DNA from: SSF26 sp037443945
Lineage (GTDB): Bacteria; Chloroflexota; Anaerolineae; J102
Assembly (NCBI GenBank): GCA_037443945.1
Contig: JBBINH010000001.1
Span: 62,001 to 126,000, forward strand
Direction of reading: 5' to 3'
Length of the DNA stretch: 64,000 nucleotides
Within the stretch, counting starts at the first letter, position 1. Each line of letters opens with the position of its first letter. Below are positions 44,290-52,945 of the stretch, piece after piece. The position numbers and the translations under genes are program-made. Below the pieces are notes generated by a model. It made no database searches. It was not told the DNA's origin and was given only the letters and a program-made list of their open reading frames with translations.

Positions 44290-44778
44290 TTATTCGTCAT
44301 TTTCTTCGTTTTTGTGTGATATGTCGTGATCTCCGTCATTATTGCCAAAAGTGGCCAACAATCCTTCGGTAAATGCCTGTTTCTCTGTATTGGTCAGTCG
44401 TGCTTCGGGATGTGTCAGAATGTACATAAACGGAGGCATTGTCCCCTTTTGCACCGTTTCGGCGGCGTCGTCACCGCTATTTTCACCTCGGCCCCATTCG
44501 GAAACATTGAACGCCCGTCGTCCTTCGTCCACATCGCGTTGGATCAACCAGGATATCGGTGCTATGGCGCTATACCAGGGCCAAACGGTTTCGTTGCTGT
44601 GGCAGTCGGCACAGGCCTGGAAGAAGAACGCGCGCGTTTGTGGGCTATCCCAAACCGGCTCGGCCAATACGGGGGGATTTGTATGGTTACGACCGTAAGG
44701 GATAAACTGGATAAGCAAGCCTATAAGCAACAAACCGCCGCTAAGAAAACCTAGGATACTATAAATGCGACGAATCAT
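44290..44778 (-). CDS. Haem-binding domain membrane protein
   Basis: 162 aa. An N-terminal helix (ILGFLSGGLLLIGLLIQF) anchors a Haem_bd domain: FFFQACADCHSNETVWPWYSAI carries CADCH, and SWLIQRDVDEGRRAFNVSEWG follows, with KGTMPPFMYILTHPEARLT near the end. The tail is acidic and His-rich. One covalent haem c is predicted outside the membrane. I see no ribosome site before the ATG. It lies upstream of the multihaem lipoprotein on the same strand. Confidence 0.87.
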   Translation of the reverse strand: MIRRIYSILGFLSGGLLLIGLLIQFIPYGRNHTNPPVLAEPVWDSPQTRAFFFQACADCHSNETVWPWYSAIAPISWLIQRDVDEGRRAFNVSEWGRGENSGDDAAETVQKGTMPPFMYILTHPEARLTNTEKQAFTEGLLATFGNNDGDHDISHKNEENDE

Positions 44779-44854
44779 GGCAAAGATGTGAGTTTTGAAA
44801 AAAGAAAAAAACTATCTCTCCAGAGCGATGGATAGCCCTTACTTTTGTGCTCGC

Positions 44855-45541
44855 TTATCCTAAAAGGGCACGAAAAGCCGCTACATTCTCGGCAATACTA
44901 CCTTCGCCTTTGAAAATAGCACTGCCGGCCACGAGAACGGTAGCACCGGCCTCGACAACGGTTCGCGCATTGCTCCGTTTGATCCCTCCATCCACCTCCA
45001 GCCAGGCAGAGGAGCCGATGGCGTCGAGCATCCGGCGCAGGCGGCGAATTTTGTCCGTACTCCCGGAGATATAGCTCTGACCGCCAAAGCCGGGATTGAC
45101 CGACATGATGAGCACCAGATCGACGAGGGGCAGAATTTCCTCCAAGGTGGTCAGCGAGGTGGCCGGATTAAGGGTCACCCCGGCTTTCACCCCCAGGTCC
45201 TTGATGGCCTGGATCGTGCGATGAAGATGCGGGCAGGTTTCTACATGAACAGTGATGATATCGGCCCCGGCGCGGGTGAAATCGGCCAGGTAACGGTCGG
45301 GGGCCTCGATCATCAGGTGCACATCGAGCCATGCGCCGGTTTCGTTACACAACGGGCGTAAAGCCTCGACGATCAAAGGCCCGATGGTGATGTTGGGGAC
45401 AAAATGTCCGTCCATCACATCGATATGGAGCCACTCGGCGCCGGCCAGAATGGCTTCGCGTGCCTGGGCGCCGAGTTGGGCGAAGTCGGCCGAGAGGATG
45501 GAAGGAGCGAGGATAACCGACCCTGGCGATGTCCTGGACAT
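44855..45541 (-). CDS. rpe: Ribulose-phosphate 3-epimerase
   Basis: 228 aa TIM barrel: LAPSILSADFAQL, WLHIDVMDGHFVPNITIGP (metal ligands), DVHLMIEAPDRYL, MSVNPGFGGQSYI and LEVDGGIKRSN. It interconverts ribulose 5-phosphate and xylulose 5-phosphate and closes the regenerative arm of the Calvin cycle encoded just upstream. It lies 259 nt after tkt, separated by a palindromic element, so it may be transcribed apart. Confidence 0.96.
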   Translation of the reverse strand: MSRTSPGSVILAPSILSADFAQLGAQAREAILAGAEWLHIDVMDGHFVPNITIGPLIVEALRPLCNETGAWLDVHLMIEAPDRYLADFTRAGADIITVHVETCPHLHRTIQAIKDLGVKAGVTLNPATSLTTLEEILPLVDLVLIMSVNPGFGGQSYISGSTDKIRRLRRMLDAIGSSAWLEVDGGIKRSNARTVVEAGATVLVAGSAIFKGEGSIAENVAAFRALLG

Positions 45542-45587
45542 CGTAAAGAAAGGAGATGACTATCTCTTCCCTCCCTTTGCCCTTTCC

Positions 45588-45614
45588 CCTTCTCCCTTGT
45601 TGCGGGGGAGAAGG
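45588..45614. repeat. Intergenic palindromic element 1 (tkt-rpe gap)
   Basis: CCTTCTCCC (45588-45596) pairs with GGGAGAAGG (45606-45614) around a 9-nt loop, set in flanking CCTCCCTTTGCCC-like and AAGGAAGGA-rich sequence. It resembles the element at 48945-49008 and the C-rich palindromes scattered in Chloroflexota genomes. The rest of the 259-nt gap has no gene. Confidence 0.6.
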
Positions 45615-45800
45615 AAGGAAGGATTAAGGGGGTAAAATGAGTCTACCGCCCGAGAAGGGTAGCTAATAGTGTAAAAAAGAGAATCGGTTTGGTCAAGTCC
45701 GAAGGGAAAGGATATCGTATAATGGCTTACAGTTCATTAAAAGATAAAACCCGCCTGAGCCAAGGGGCGGGAGTGGGGAAAGGAGTGTTGTCGCGGATGT

Positions 45801-47843
45801 TTATCCGGCGCTGTTGCCGAGCACGCTTTTGGCGGCAGCCACCACGGCGGCAACGGTCAGGCCGAGTTGTTCGTAGAGCACTTTGGCCGGGGCCGAGGCG
45901 CCAAAACGGTCTAACCCGACGACGGCTCCGTCCAGGCCGACATAGCGGCCCCAGGCCAGCGTGGCACCGGCTTCGACGGCGACCCGGGCTCGGATCGAGG
46001 GTGGCAACACGTGGTGGCGATAGTCGGCGGGTTGGGCCTCGAAAAGCTCCCAACAGGGCATAGAAACCACGCGCGGCCGCACGCCCTCGGCGGTCAAGGC
46101 CTGGGCTGCCGCTACGGCGAGATGGACCTCCGAACCGCTGGCCATGAGGATAACGTCGGGGTCGCCCTCACCGGGCGCTTCGAGCAGAATGTAAGCGCCC
46201 CGGTCGGCATCGTCGGTCTTGTAGTCGAGCACGGGGACGGCCTGGCGGGTGAGGATCAAGGCGGTAGGACCGTTCCGGCGGTTCAGGGCGACGCGCCAGC
46301 CCACGGCGGTTTCGGTAGCGTCGGCCGGTCGGAAGACGTAGAGGTTGGGGATGGCGCGCAGGACGGTGAGATGTTCGATCGGCTGATGCGTAGGACCGTC
46401 TTCGCCGACGCCGATGCTGTCGTGCGTGAAGACGAAAATCACCGGCAAATGCATCATGGCCGCCAGCCGGATGGCCGGCCGCATGTAATCGGAAAAAACG
46501 AGAAAGGTCCCGCCGTAAGGACGCACACCGCCATGGAGGGCCATGCCGTTCAAGATGGCTCCCATGCCGTGTTCGCGCACCCCGAAGTGGATGTAACGCC
46601 CGCGGAAATCGTCGGGGGTGAGGGCGCCGACACCCTGGGGGCGGGTGTTGTTGGACGGCGTGAGATCGGCCGAACCGCCGATCAGCATAGGTAGACGAGG
46701 CGCAAGGACCTGGAGCACCTGACCCGAGGCGGCGCGGGTGGCCAGGCTTTGCCCCGGCGTCCAGGCGAAGTTCCAATCGGCATCCCAGCATGGCGGTAAG
46801 TCCCCGGACATGGCCTGCCGCAGCGCCGCCGCCGCTTCGGGATAGGCTTCGGCATAGCGGGCGAATTGCTCCTCCCATGCCGCCTGGCGCGCGGCCCCGC
46901 GGGCGGCTGTAGCCCGCATCCATTCCCGGACATCGTCGGGGATGAAGAATTCGACATCGGTCGGCCAGCCCAGGCGCTCTTTGGTCAGGCGGACCTCCTC
47001 CACGCCCAGGGGTTCGCCGTGAGCCTTGTGGCTATCCTGGCGGTTGGGGCTGCCGAAACCGATATGGGTACGACAGGCGATCAGGGAAGGCCGCGTGGTT
47101 TCGGCCTGGGCAGCCCGGATCGCCGTTGCCACGGCCTCCGGGTCATGACCGTTCACCCGTTGGGTATGCCAGCCGTAGGCGGCAAAGCGGGCCGGCACAT
47201 CTTCACTCCAGGTCAGGGAGGTCGGACCGTCAATCGAAATCCCGTTGTCATCGTAGAGGACGATCAGCTTGCCCAGGCGCAAATGGCCGGCCAGGGCGCC
47301 GACCTCGTGCGAGATCCCCTCCATCAGGTCGCCATCGCTGGCGATGACGTAGGTGTAATGGTCGATGATGGGAAAACCCGGCCGATTGAATTGTGTGGCC
47401 AGCCAACGTTCGGCCAGAGCCATGCCTACAGCATTGGCGATGCCCTGACCGAGCGGTCCAGTGGTGGTTTCCACCCCAGGGGTCAGCCCGTATTCGGGAT
47501 GACCGGGGGTTTTGCTACCCCATTGCCGAAACCGTTGGATTTCGGAGAGGGACAGATCGTAACCGGTCAAATGCAAGAGCGCATACAAGAGCATGGAGCC
47601 ATGGCCGGCCGAGAGGACAAAGCGATCGCGGTTCCACCAACCCGGATCGGCCGGATTATGGTTGAGGAACTGGGTCCAGAGGACGACGGCCGCGTCGGCC
47701 ATGCCCATGGGCATGCCGGGATGGCCGGAATTGGCCTTCTGAACGGCATCGGCGGCCAGCAGGCGTATGGTATCGGCGGCGCGACGCAGAACAGTAGGTG
47801 CAAGGGAGGCAGCAGAAGTGGCATCAACGACGGCGGAAATCAT
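45801..47843 (-). CDS. tkt: Transketolase
   Basis: 680 aa from the ATG at 47843 (an in-frame TTG lies two codons upstream). Key segments: KANSGHPGMPMGMADAA (active-site His), the thiamine diphosphate motif ASDGDLMEGISHE, IGFGSPNRQDSHKAHGEPLG and GVGEDGPTHQPIEHL. It transfers two-carbon units in the Calvin and pentose phosphate cycles. It starts 12 nt after the prk stop, so the two are clearly co-transcribed. Confidence 0.97.
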   Translation of the reverse strand: MISAVVDATSAASLAPTVLRRAADTIRLLAADAVQKANSGHPGMPMGMADAAVVLWTQFLNHNPADPGWWNRDRFVLSAGHGSMLLYALLHLTGYDLSLSEIQRFRQWGSKTPGHPEYGLTPGVETTTGPLGQGIANAVGMALAERWLATQFNRPGFPIIDHYTYVIASDGDLMEGISHEVGALAGHLRLGKLIVLYDDNGISIDGPTSLTWSEDVPARFAAYGWHTQRVNGHDPEAVATAIRAAQAETTRPSLIACRTHIGFGSPNRQDSHKAHGEPLGVEEVRLTKERLGWPTDVEFFIPDDVREWMRATAARGAARQAAWEEQFARYAEAYPEAAAALRQAMSGDLPPCWDADWNFAWTPGQSLATRAASGQVLQVLAPRLPMLIGGSADLTPSNNTRPQGVGALTPDDFRGRYIHFGVREHGMGAILNGMALHGGVRPYGGTFLVFSDYMRPAIRLAAMMHLPVIFVFTHDSIGVGEDGPTHQPIEHLTVLRAIPNLYVFRPADATETAVGWRVALNRRNGPTALILTRQAVPVLDYKTDDADRGAYILLEAPGEGDPDVILMASGSEVHLAVAAAQALTAEGVRPRVVSMPCWELFEAQPADYRHHVLPPSIRARVAVEAGATLAWGRYVGLDGAVVGLDRFGASAPAKVLYEQLGLTVAAVVAAAKSVLGNSAG

Positions 47844-47855
47844 AAGCAATCTGCC

Positions 47856-48869
47856 CTATAATGCGGGGACGGTGTCTCGGATATAGCGTAGGCGGCTCAA
47901 GGCGGCCACCGGTGGAGCAAAGGGAAGCTGAGTCAGCGAATCGTACTTGCGCAGGAGGTGGTAGGTGATCAAAAGCTGGGTGAGAGCGAGCGGATGACTA
48001 TGGCGTACTTCGTTGCGATCCAGGTACTCTCCGAAATGATTTTCGCCTATTGGTCGCAGATCCGGCAAATGTTGCCAGATGGCATCTTCCAGGCGGGCGG
48101 CCTGTTCGGGCGAGACGGTTCCATCGATGCTGAGGAAGTCAACGGGACGTCCGCCATCCCGACCCAGTTCCAGACGAATGCCGGCGTTCTTGCCGTTCCC
48201 CTCCTCGATCAGATAGCTCAGGTCGGGATGAGGGATGGTCGGTCGGAGGATGAGCTGGACGTTAAGATTAGAACTGGCCTGTTCCGGTGGGGTACCGTTG
48301 GGTGGATAAAAGCGCACAACGATGTCGGCAAATTCGCGCTGAGGGCGAATGAAATCACGTGAGTCGTTCTCGCGGCGTTCCAGTTCGGCCAGCACCTGTT
48401 CGACGGTGTAGCCGCGTTTGGCCGTATCGCGCTTGATCTTCCAGATCCGGCGCAGGTCTTCAGGAGGGTCGAGATAAACCTTGACATCATAGAATTGCCG
48501 CAAGACAGGGGTAGCAAAGCCGAGCAGACCCTCAACAATGACGAACTCACGCGGCCGGACGTACTCCGGTCGCCGCAATGTGCCGTTCGAATGGTCGTAT
48601 ACGGGCTTGAGGATGGGTTGTCCGTAATGCAACCGCTCCATGTGCAGTTCCAGGACATCGAGGTAGTTGCAATCCGGATGCAAGGGCGTAATACCCAGGA
48701 CCGCCCGTTCCTTCCGATCGTATTTGTGATAATCGTCGGTACAGATGTGGGTGACCCGTTCCGGGCCGAGGATGTTCACGAGCCCGGCCGTGATCGTGGT
48801 TTTGCCTGCGGCACTGTCACCGACGATGCCGAGAATAATAGGGCGTTGTCTTAGGAGTGGTTCTGACAT
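47856..48869 (-). CDS. prk: Phosphoribulokinase
   Basis: 337 aa. P-loop GIVGDSAAGKTTITAGLV, ICTDDYHKYDRKER (catalytic Asp region), LKPVYDHSNGTL, VIVEGLLGF and a KIKRDTAKRGYTVEQVL segment match phosphoribulokinase rather than uridine kinase. The plant/cyanobacterial redox Cys in the P-loop is absent (SAAGKTT), so the classical thioredoxin switch is not expected. It makes ribulose 1,5-bisphosphate for RuBisCO. It lies 187 nt downstream of rbcS with a palindromic element between. Confidence 0.95.
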   Translation of the reverse strand: MSEPLLRQRPIILGIVGDSAAGKTTITAGLVNILGPERVTHICTDDYHKYDRKERAVLGITPLHPDCNYLDVLELHMERLHYGQPILKPVYDHSNGTLRRPEYVRPREFVIVEGLLGFATPVLRQFYDVKVYLDPPEDLRRIWKIKRDTAKRGYTVEQVLAELERRENDSRDFIRPQREFADIVVRFYPPNGTPPEQASSNLNVQLILRPTIPHPDLSYLIEEGNGKNAGIRLELGRDGGRPVDFLSIDGTVSPEQAARLEDAIWQHLPDLRPIGENHFGEYLDRNEVRHSHPLALTQLLITYHLLRKYDSLTQLPFAPPVAALSRLRYIRDTVPAL

Positions 48870-48944
48870 AGTACATCTCTACCAAGGCAATCGGTTTCAG
48901 AATTTGGGCAAAAGGGTTGCCCTTTCTCTCTTCGCCCCCTTTTG

Positions 48945-49008
48945 CCTCCCTGCCCCTTCCTTCTCTTGCTGCCGCAGGGGAGCGGGAAAAGGAAGGGGCA
49001 AAGGGAGG
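48945..49008. repeat. Intergenic palindromic element 2 (rbcS-prk gap)
   Basis: TGCCCCTTCCTT (48951-48962) pairs with AAGGAAGGGGCA (48989-49000), extended by CCTCCC/GGGAGG beyond a 2-nt bulge. Related in sequence to the element at 45588-45614. It could stabilise or terminate the rbcLS message. Confidence 0.65.
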
Positions 49009-49056
49009 AACGAGGTCGCTACAAGGTGGTACGCATTCTGGATACGAGCCAAGCGC

Positions 49057-49362
49057 TTACGAACTCGGTTGCGCAACAACAAAGCTCATCGCTTCGAGCT
49101 GGCGGGCGCTATCATAGGCCGAGAGGCGGATATAGCAATCGGGATGGGCCGCTCGGCAGGCTTCGATCTCAGCCCACACGTCCTCAGGGGTGCGGGCGTT
49201 GAACAAGGGCAGCTTCCACCAGCTCCAGTAAGTATTCTGAGCCCCCGGTTGGGCAGTGAATTCGATGCCCGGAATCCAGCCGTTATCCAGGATATAGCGT
49301 AGCTGCTTACGAACTTGTTCCGGCGTCAGCGGAGGGAGATAAGAAAAGGTTTCGGTTTTCAT
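49057..49362 (-). CDS. rbcS: RuBisCO small subunit
   Basis: 101 aa from the ATG at 49362, set by the AGGAGG upstream; a longer frame starting at 49383 would overlap rbcL. FSYLPPLTPEQVRKQLRYIL, NTYWSWWKLPLF, CYIRLSAYDSARQLEAMSFVV are typical of IA/IB-type small subunits. At 101 aa it is shorter than most (about 110-140), near the minimum. Its presence separates this enzyme from the small-subunit-less form I' described in some Chloroflexota. Confidence 0.95.
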   Translation of the reverse strand: MKTETFSYLPPLTPEQVRKQLRYILDNGWIPGIEFTAQPGAQNTYWSWWKLPLFNARTPEDVWAEIEACRAAHPDCYIRLSAYDSARQLEAMSFVVAQPSS

Positions 49363-49379
49363 AAGGCTGCTTCCTCCTG

Positions 49380-50861
49380 TCAAGTCGTGATGAAAACAGG
49401 CTTGTCGACGGTTTCGTAGTCGAAGGTAACGCCTTTCCAGGTCTCCATGGCAGCACGCAATTCGGGACTATGGCGGGCAGCCTCTTTGAGGATAGCCGGA
49501 CCTTCGGCGCTGAGATCGCGTCCTTCGTTGCGAGCCTGTATCACGGCTTCCAGGGCCACGCGATTGGCCGTGGCCCCGGCGGCGCTTCCCCAGGGGTGTC
49601 CGACCGTGCCACCACCGAATTGCAAAACGGCGTCGTCTCCGAAAATGGCCACCAGTTCGGGCATATGCCAGACGTGAATGCCGCCGGAGGCTACCGGGAA
49701 CAGACCCGGCATGGACAACCAGGGCTGGTCAAAGTGATAGCCGATGCATTCGGTGGTACGGCCGTAGTCCTTGCGCAGCATATGGTTGATACCGATGGTG
49801 GAAGCGCGGTCGCCTTCCAGTTTGCCCACCACCGTGCCGTTGTGGAGATGATCGGCCCCGACGATGCGGCACCACTTGGCCAGCACGCGCCAGTGGATGC
49901 CGTGATGGGGTTGACGATCGATGACGGAATGCATGGCGCGATGGGTATGCAGGAGGATACCGTTGGCCCGACACCACTTGGACAAGGAGGCAAAGGCCGT
50001 AAAGCCGACGACCAGGTAATCCACCATGATGATGCGCGATCCGAGCTCTTTGGCCAGTTCGGCCCGCCGATACATCTCCTCCATATCGCCCGCCGTGACG
50101 TTCAGGTAATGGCCCTTGCGTTCGCCGGTTTCGGCTTCGGCTTTGTGGATGGCCTCCATGACGAACTCGGCCCGGTCGCGCCAGCGCATGAAGGGCTGCG
50201 AGGTGATGTTTTCGTCGTCCTTGGTGAAGTCGAGACCCCCGCGCAGGGCTTCGTAAACCAACCGGCCGTAGTTTTTGGCCGAAAGGCCCAGCTTGGGTTT
50301 CATCGTGCCTCCCAGGAGGGGCCGACCGTACTTGTGCAGCCGATCGCGCTCGACCTGGATACCATGGGGCGGCCCCTGGAAGGTCTTGAGCAAGGCGGGT
50401 GGGAAATAGACATCTTCCAGGCGCAGGGCCCGCAACGGTTTGAAGCCGAAGACGTTGCCCACCAGGGAGGACATCAGGTTAGGCATGGACCCTTCCTCGA
50501 ACAGATCGAGGGGGTAGGCGATATAGGCGATGAACTGGTCATCCCGGCCGGGCACCGGTTTGATATCGTAAGTGCGGGCGCAGTAGCGGGCAGCCTCCAC
50601 CGTGTAATCCGACCACACGGTCGTCCAAGTGGCAAAGGACGATTCGGCGGCCACGGCCGCCGCGGCTTCGGCGAAGGAGACACCCTCTTGGGGGGTGATG
50701 CGAAAGGCCGCCAGAACATGATTTTCGCTCGGCTGAAAGCCGATGTCGTAATAATAGCGACCTGCTGCGCTGTAGTCCTTGACCCCGGCATCAAAGAGGG
50801 CACGCTCGTCGTTACCACTTTCGACGATAGGATTCAGATCTTGCGGTTCAGAAGGCTTCAT
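49380..50861 (-). CDS. rbcL: RuBisCO large subunit, form I
   Basis: 493 aa. Catalytic residues are all present: GGTMKPKLGLSAKNYGR (K188 and K190, equivalent to spinach K175 and K177), GGLDFTKDDEN (carbamylated K214 with D216 and E217), LHTHRAMH (H307) and loop-6 VVGKLEG (K347), with the phosphate site FGGGTVGHPWGSAAGA. Signature segments (SAKNYGR, DENITSQPFMRWRDR) point to the green-type form I, not the red IC/ID type. It fixes CO2 onto ribulose 1,5-bisphosphate. rbcS follows after 17 nt. glpX lies 73 nt upstream. Confidence 0.98.
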   Translation of the reverse strand: MKPSEPQDLNPIVESGNDERALFDAGVKDYSAAGRYYYDIGFQPSENHVLAAFRITPQEGVSFAEAAAAVAAESSFATWTTVWSDYTVEAARYCARTYDIKPVPGRDDQFIAYIAYPLDLFEEGSMPNLMSSLVGNVFGFKPLRALRLEDVYFPPALLKTFQGPPHGIQVERDRLHKYGRPLLGGTMKPKLGLSAKNYGRLVYEALRGGLDFTKDDENITSQPFMRWRDRAEFVMEAIHKAEAETGERKGHYLNVTAGDMEEMYRRAELAKELGSRIIMVDYLVVGFTAFASLSKWCRANGILLHTHRAMHSVIDRQPHHGIHWRVLAKWCRIVGADHLHNGTVVGKLEGDRASTIGINHMLRKDYGRTTECIGYHFDQPWLSMPGLFPVASGGIHVWHMPELVAIFGDDAVLQFGGGTVGHPWGSAAGATANRVALEAVIQARNEGRDLSAEGPAILKEAARHSPELRAAMETWKGVTFDYETVDKPVFITT

Positions 50862-50934
50862 ATATTACTCTCCCGATAAGGATATAAGGAAAAGGCGGAC
50901 GGACTTTTGACGAAAAGCGGATGCTCGTGAGGAG

Positions 50935-51921
50935 TTAGTAAAGAATGGGGCTAATACGGCTGAGTTTTTCCAGCTGATGGATGGCCTTGATATAACGCCG
51001 GGTCCCGGTCTTGACCCGCATGACCAGACTATGGGTGGTAACGCCGTCGTCGTTATAGCGGACACCCTCCAGAAGCGGGCCATCGGTAATGCCGGTGGCG
51101 GCAAAGAAGGCATCCTCGGACCGCACCAGCTCGTCCAGGGTCAAGATCTGATTCCACTCCTCACCATAAGCCGTCAAAACCCGCTGATATTCGACTTCAC
51201 TCTGGGGGGCGCGGCGGCATTGCATAGCTCCGCCGGCTGCTTTGACGGCGACGGCAGCGATAACCCCTTCGGGGGTGCCACCGATCCCCATGAGGACATC
51301 GATACCGGTATCGGGCAAACAGGCCATCAGGGCCCCGGCGACATCGCCGTCCGTTTGCAACGAGACGCGCGCTCCGGTGGCGCGGATCTCGCGGACAAGG
51401 TTTTCGTGTCGGGGTTTGTCGAGGACGAAGACGGTCAGGTTGCGGACGGGGCGTCCTAGCGCCTCGGCAATACGATGCAGATTCTCGGTAGGGCTGAGGT
51501 TGAGGTCAATGGCGTCTTTGGCCTGCTTGCCGACGACCAGCTTTTCCATGTACAGGGAAGGGCCGGGGTTCCATAAACTCCAGCGTTCGGCCAGGGCGAT
51601 GACCGATAAGGCATTCGGTCGGCCCAAGGCCAACAGGCGCGTCCCTTCGACGGGGTCTACGGCCACATCGACGGCAGGGGGCCTCCCATTGCCCACGCGC
51701 TCTCCGTTGTAGAGCATGGGCGCTTGGTCTTTCTCACCCTCGCCGATGACCACTACACCGTCCATCTCGACCGTGCTTAAAATCAGCCGCATGGCCTCAA
51801 CGGCGGCGCGATCCCCGGCTTCTTTGTCACCGGTACCCATATAATGGGCGGCGGCTAAGGCGGCGGCTTCGGTGACGCGCACCAATTCCAAGGCCAGATT
51901 GCGTTCGGGACGGTCACTCAT
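50935..51921 (-). CDS. glpX: Class II fructose-1,6-bisphosphatase (GlpX)
   Basis: 328 aa. NLALELVRVTEAAALAAAHYMG, VVVIGEGEKDQAPML, DVAVDPVEGTRLLA (metal and substrate) and MGIGGTPEGVIAAVA are diagnostic. In cyanobacteria this family also cleaves sedoheptulose 1,7-bisphosphate; in this cluster, where no separate SBPase is seen, dual activity is likely. The start overlaps the upstream reductase stop (ATGA). Strong ribosome site (GGAGGAGT). Confidence 0.96.
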   Translation of the reverse strand: MSDRPERNLALELVRVTEAAALAAAHYMGTGDKEAGDRAAVEAMRLILSTVEMDGVVVIGEGEKDQAPMLYNGERVGNGRPPAVDVAVDPVEGTRLLALGRPNALSVIALAERWSLWNPGPSLYMEKLVVGKQAKDAIDLNLSPTENLHRIAEALGRPVRNLTVFVLDKPRHENLVREIRATGARVSLQTDGDVAGALMACLPDTGIDVLMGIGGTPEGVIAAVAVKAAGGAMQCRRAPQSEVEYQRVLTAYGEEWNQILTLDELVRSEDAFFAATGITDGPLLEGVRYNDDGVTTHSLVMRVKTGTRRYIKAIHQLEKLSRISPILY

Positions 51922-52943
51922 GAAGACTCCTCCTGGTTGGTAAGGGCTCGGGGTGCATAACGCATCCCTTTTCGTTGGCTGCTGTGCCCGGGAAACACTC
52001 GGGCATTGGGATGGATGAATTTATTGGCCACGTTGACGGCAATAGCTGCCTGGGCGAAACCGTTCGCGATCAGATTCATCTTGGGACCTTGGTCGGGTTG
52101 AGCAATATCGCCGGCGGCATAGACACCGGGTAAATTGGTGGCCATCTCGGCATTGACGCGGATGCCTCGTTGGTTGAGCTCGAGACCCCATCCGTCCAAA
52201 AAAGCGATATTGGCCCGGTAGCCGATGCAAACCAACATCGCATCCACCCGTAAGGTGTGCTCACTGCCGGTACGCGTGTTGCTGACGGTCACCTCGGTCA
52301 GGCGTTCATTGCCTTCGATGGCGACCACCTGATGTTCGGTGAGAACGTGGATCTTGCTCTGGTGCAGGGCCTGGACACTCCGTTCGTGGGCCTCGAAGTA
52401 GTCAAAACGATGAACGAGGGTGAGGGAACGGGCCCATTGTTGCAACTCCAAGGCCCAATCGAGGGCCGTGTCGCCACCACCGACGACGAGGACGCGCTTG
52501 CCGAGGAAATCCTCCTTGTGCCGCACGGTATAGCTAAGCCCCTTGTTCTCGAATTCGGCCGCTCCGGGCACGTTGAGGCGATTCGGCTCAAAGGCTCCCA
52601 AGCCGGCGGCGATGAGAACCGTTTTGGCATGGTATTCGCCGTTCGGTGTCATCAGGACATTGTGGCCCGGTTCCAATTGTTGCAGCGTTTTGACGGGTTC
52701 TTCGAACCGAAAGGTGGCATCGAATTGCGTTGCTTGGTGCCAGAGCTGCTGGACCAGATCGCGGGCCAAGATGACCGGATATCCACCCACGTCGTAGATG
52801 TACTTTTCAGGATAGAGGGCCGTCAACTGGCCGCCGGGCCGCGCCAAAGCTTCCAGCACGATGGCCCGCAGCCCACGCATACCGGCATAAAAGGCGGCAA
52901 AAAGTCCGGTAGGGCCGGCGCCCACAATGGCAATATCGTACAT
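51918..52943 (-). CDS. Thioredoxin-reductase-like ferredoxin-NADP(+) reductase
   Basis: 341 aa from the ATG at 52943 (a GTG at 52949 overlapping the aldolase stop is an alternative). FAD motif VGAGPTGLFAAFYAGMRG, NAD(P) motif VVGGGDTALDWALELQ and a C-terminal FAD segment GVYAAGDIAQPDQGPKMNLIA. The CxxC of true thioredoxin reductases is missing, which places it with YumC-type FNRs. It is coupled at both ends to Calvin-cycle genes, suggesting that it makes NADPH from reduced ferredoxin for CO2 fixation. That role is inference. Confidence 0.88.
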   Translation of the reverse strand: MYDIAIVGAGPTGLFAAFYAGMRGLRAIVLEALARPGGQLTALYPEKYIYDVGGYPVILARDLVQQLWHQATQFDATFRFEEPVKTLQQLEPGHNVLMTPNGEYHAKTVLIAAGLGAFEPNRLNVPGAAEFENKGLSYTVRHKEDFLGKRVLVVGGGDTALDWALELQQWARSLTLVHRFDYFEAHERSVQALHQSKIHVLTEHQVVAIEGNERLTEVTVSNTRTGSEHTLRVDAMLVCIGYRANIAFLDGWGLELNQRGIRVNAEMATNLPGVYAAGDIAQPDQGPKMNLIANGFAQAAIAVNVANKFIHPNARVFPGHSSQRKGMRYAPRALTNQEESS

Positions 52944-52945
52944 GT

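Noticed and set aside
45689..46063. 124-codon plus-strand frame at the end of transketolase
   Set aside because: Antisense of the tkt 3' end, Arg-rich, no recognisable product.
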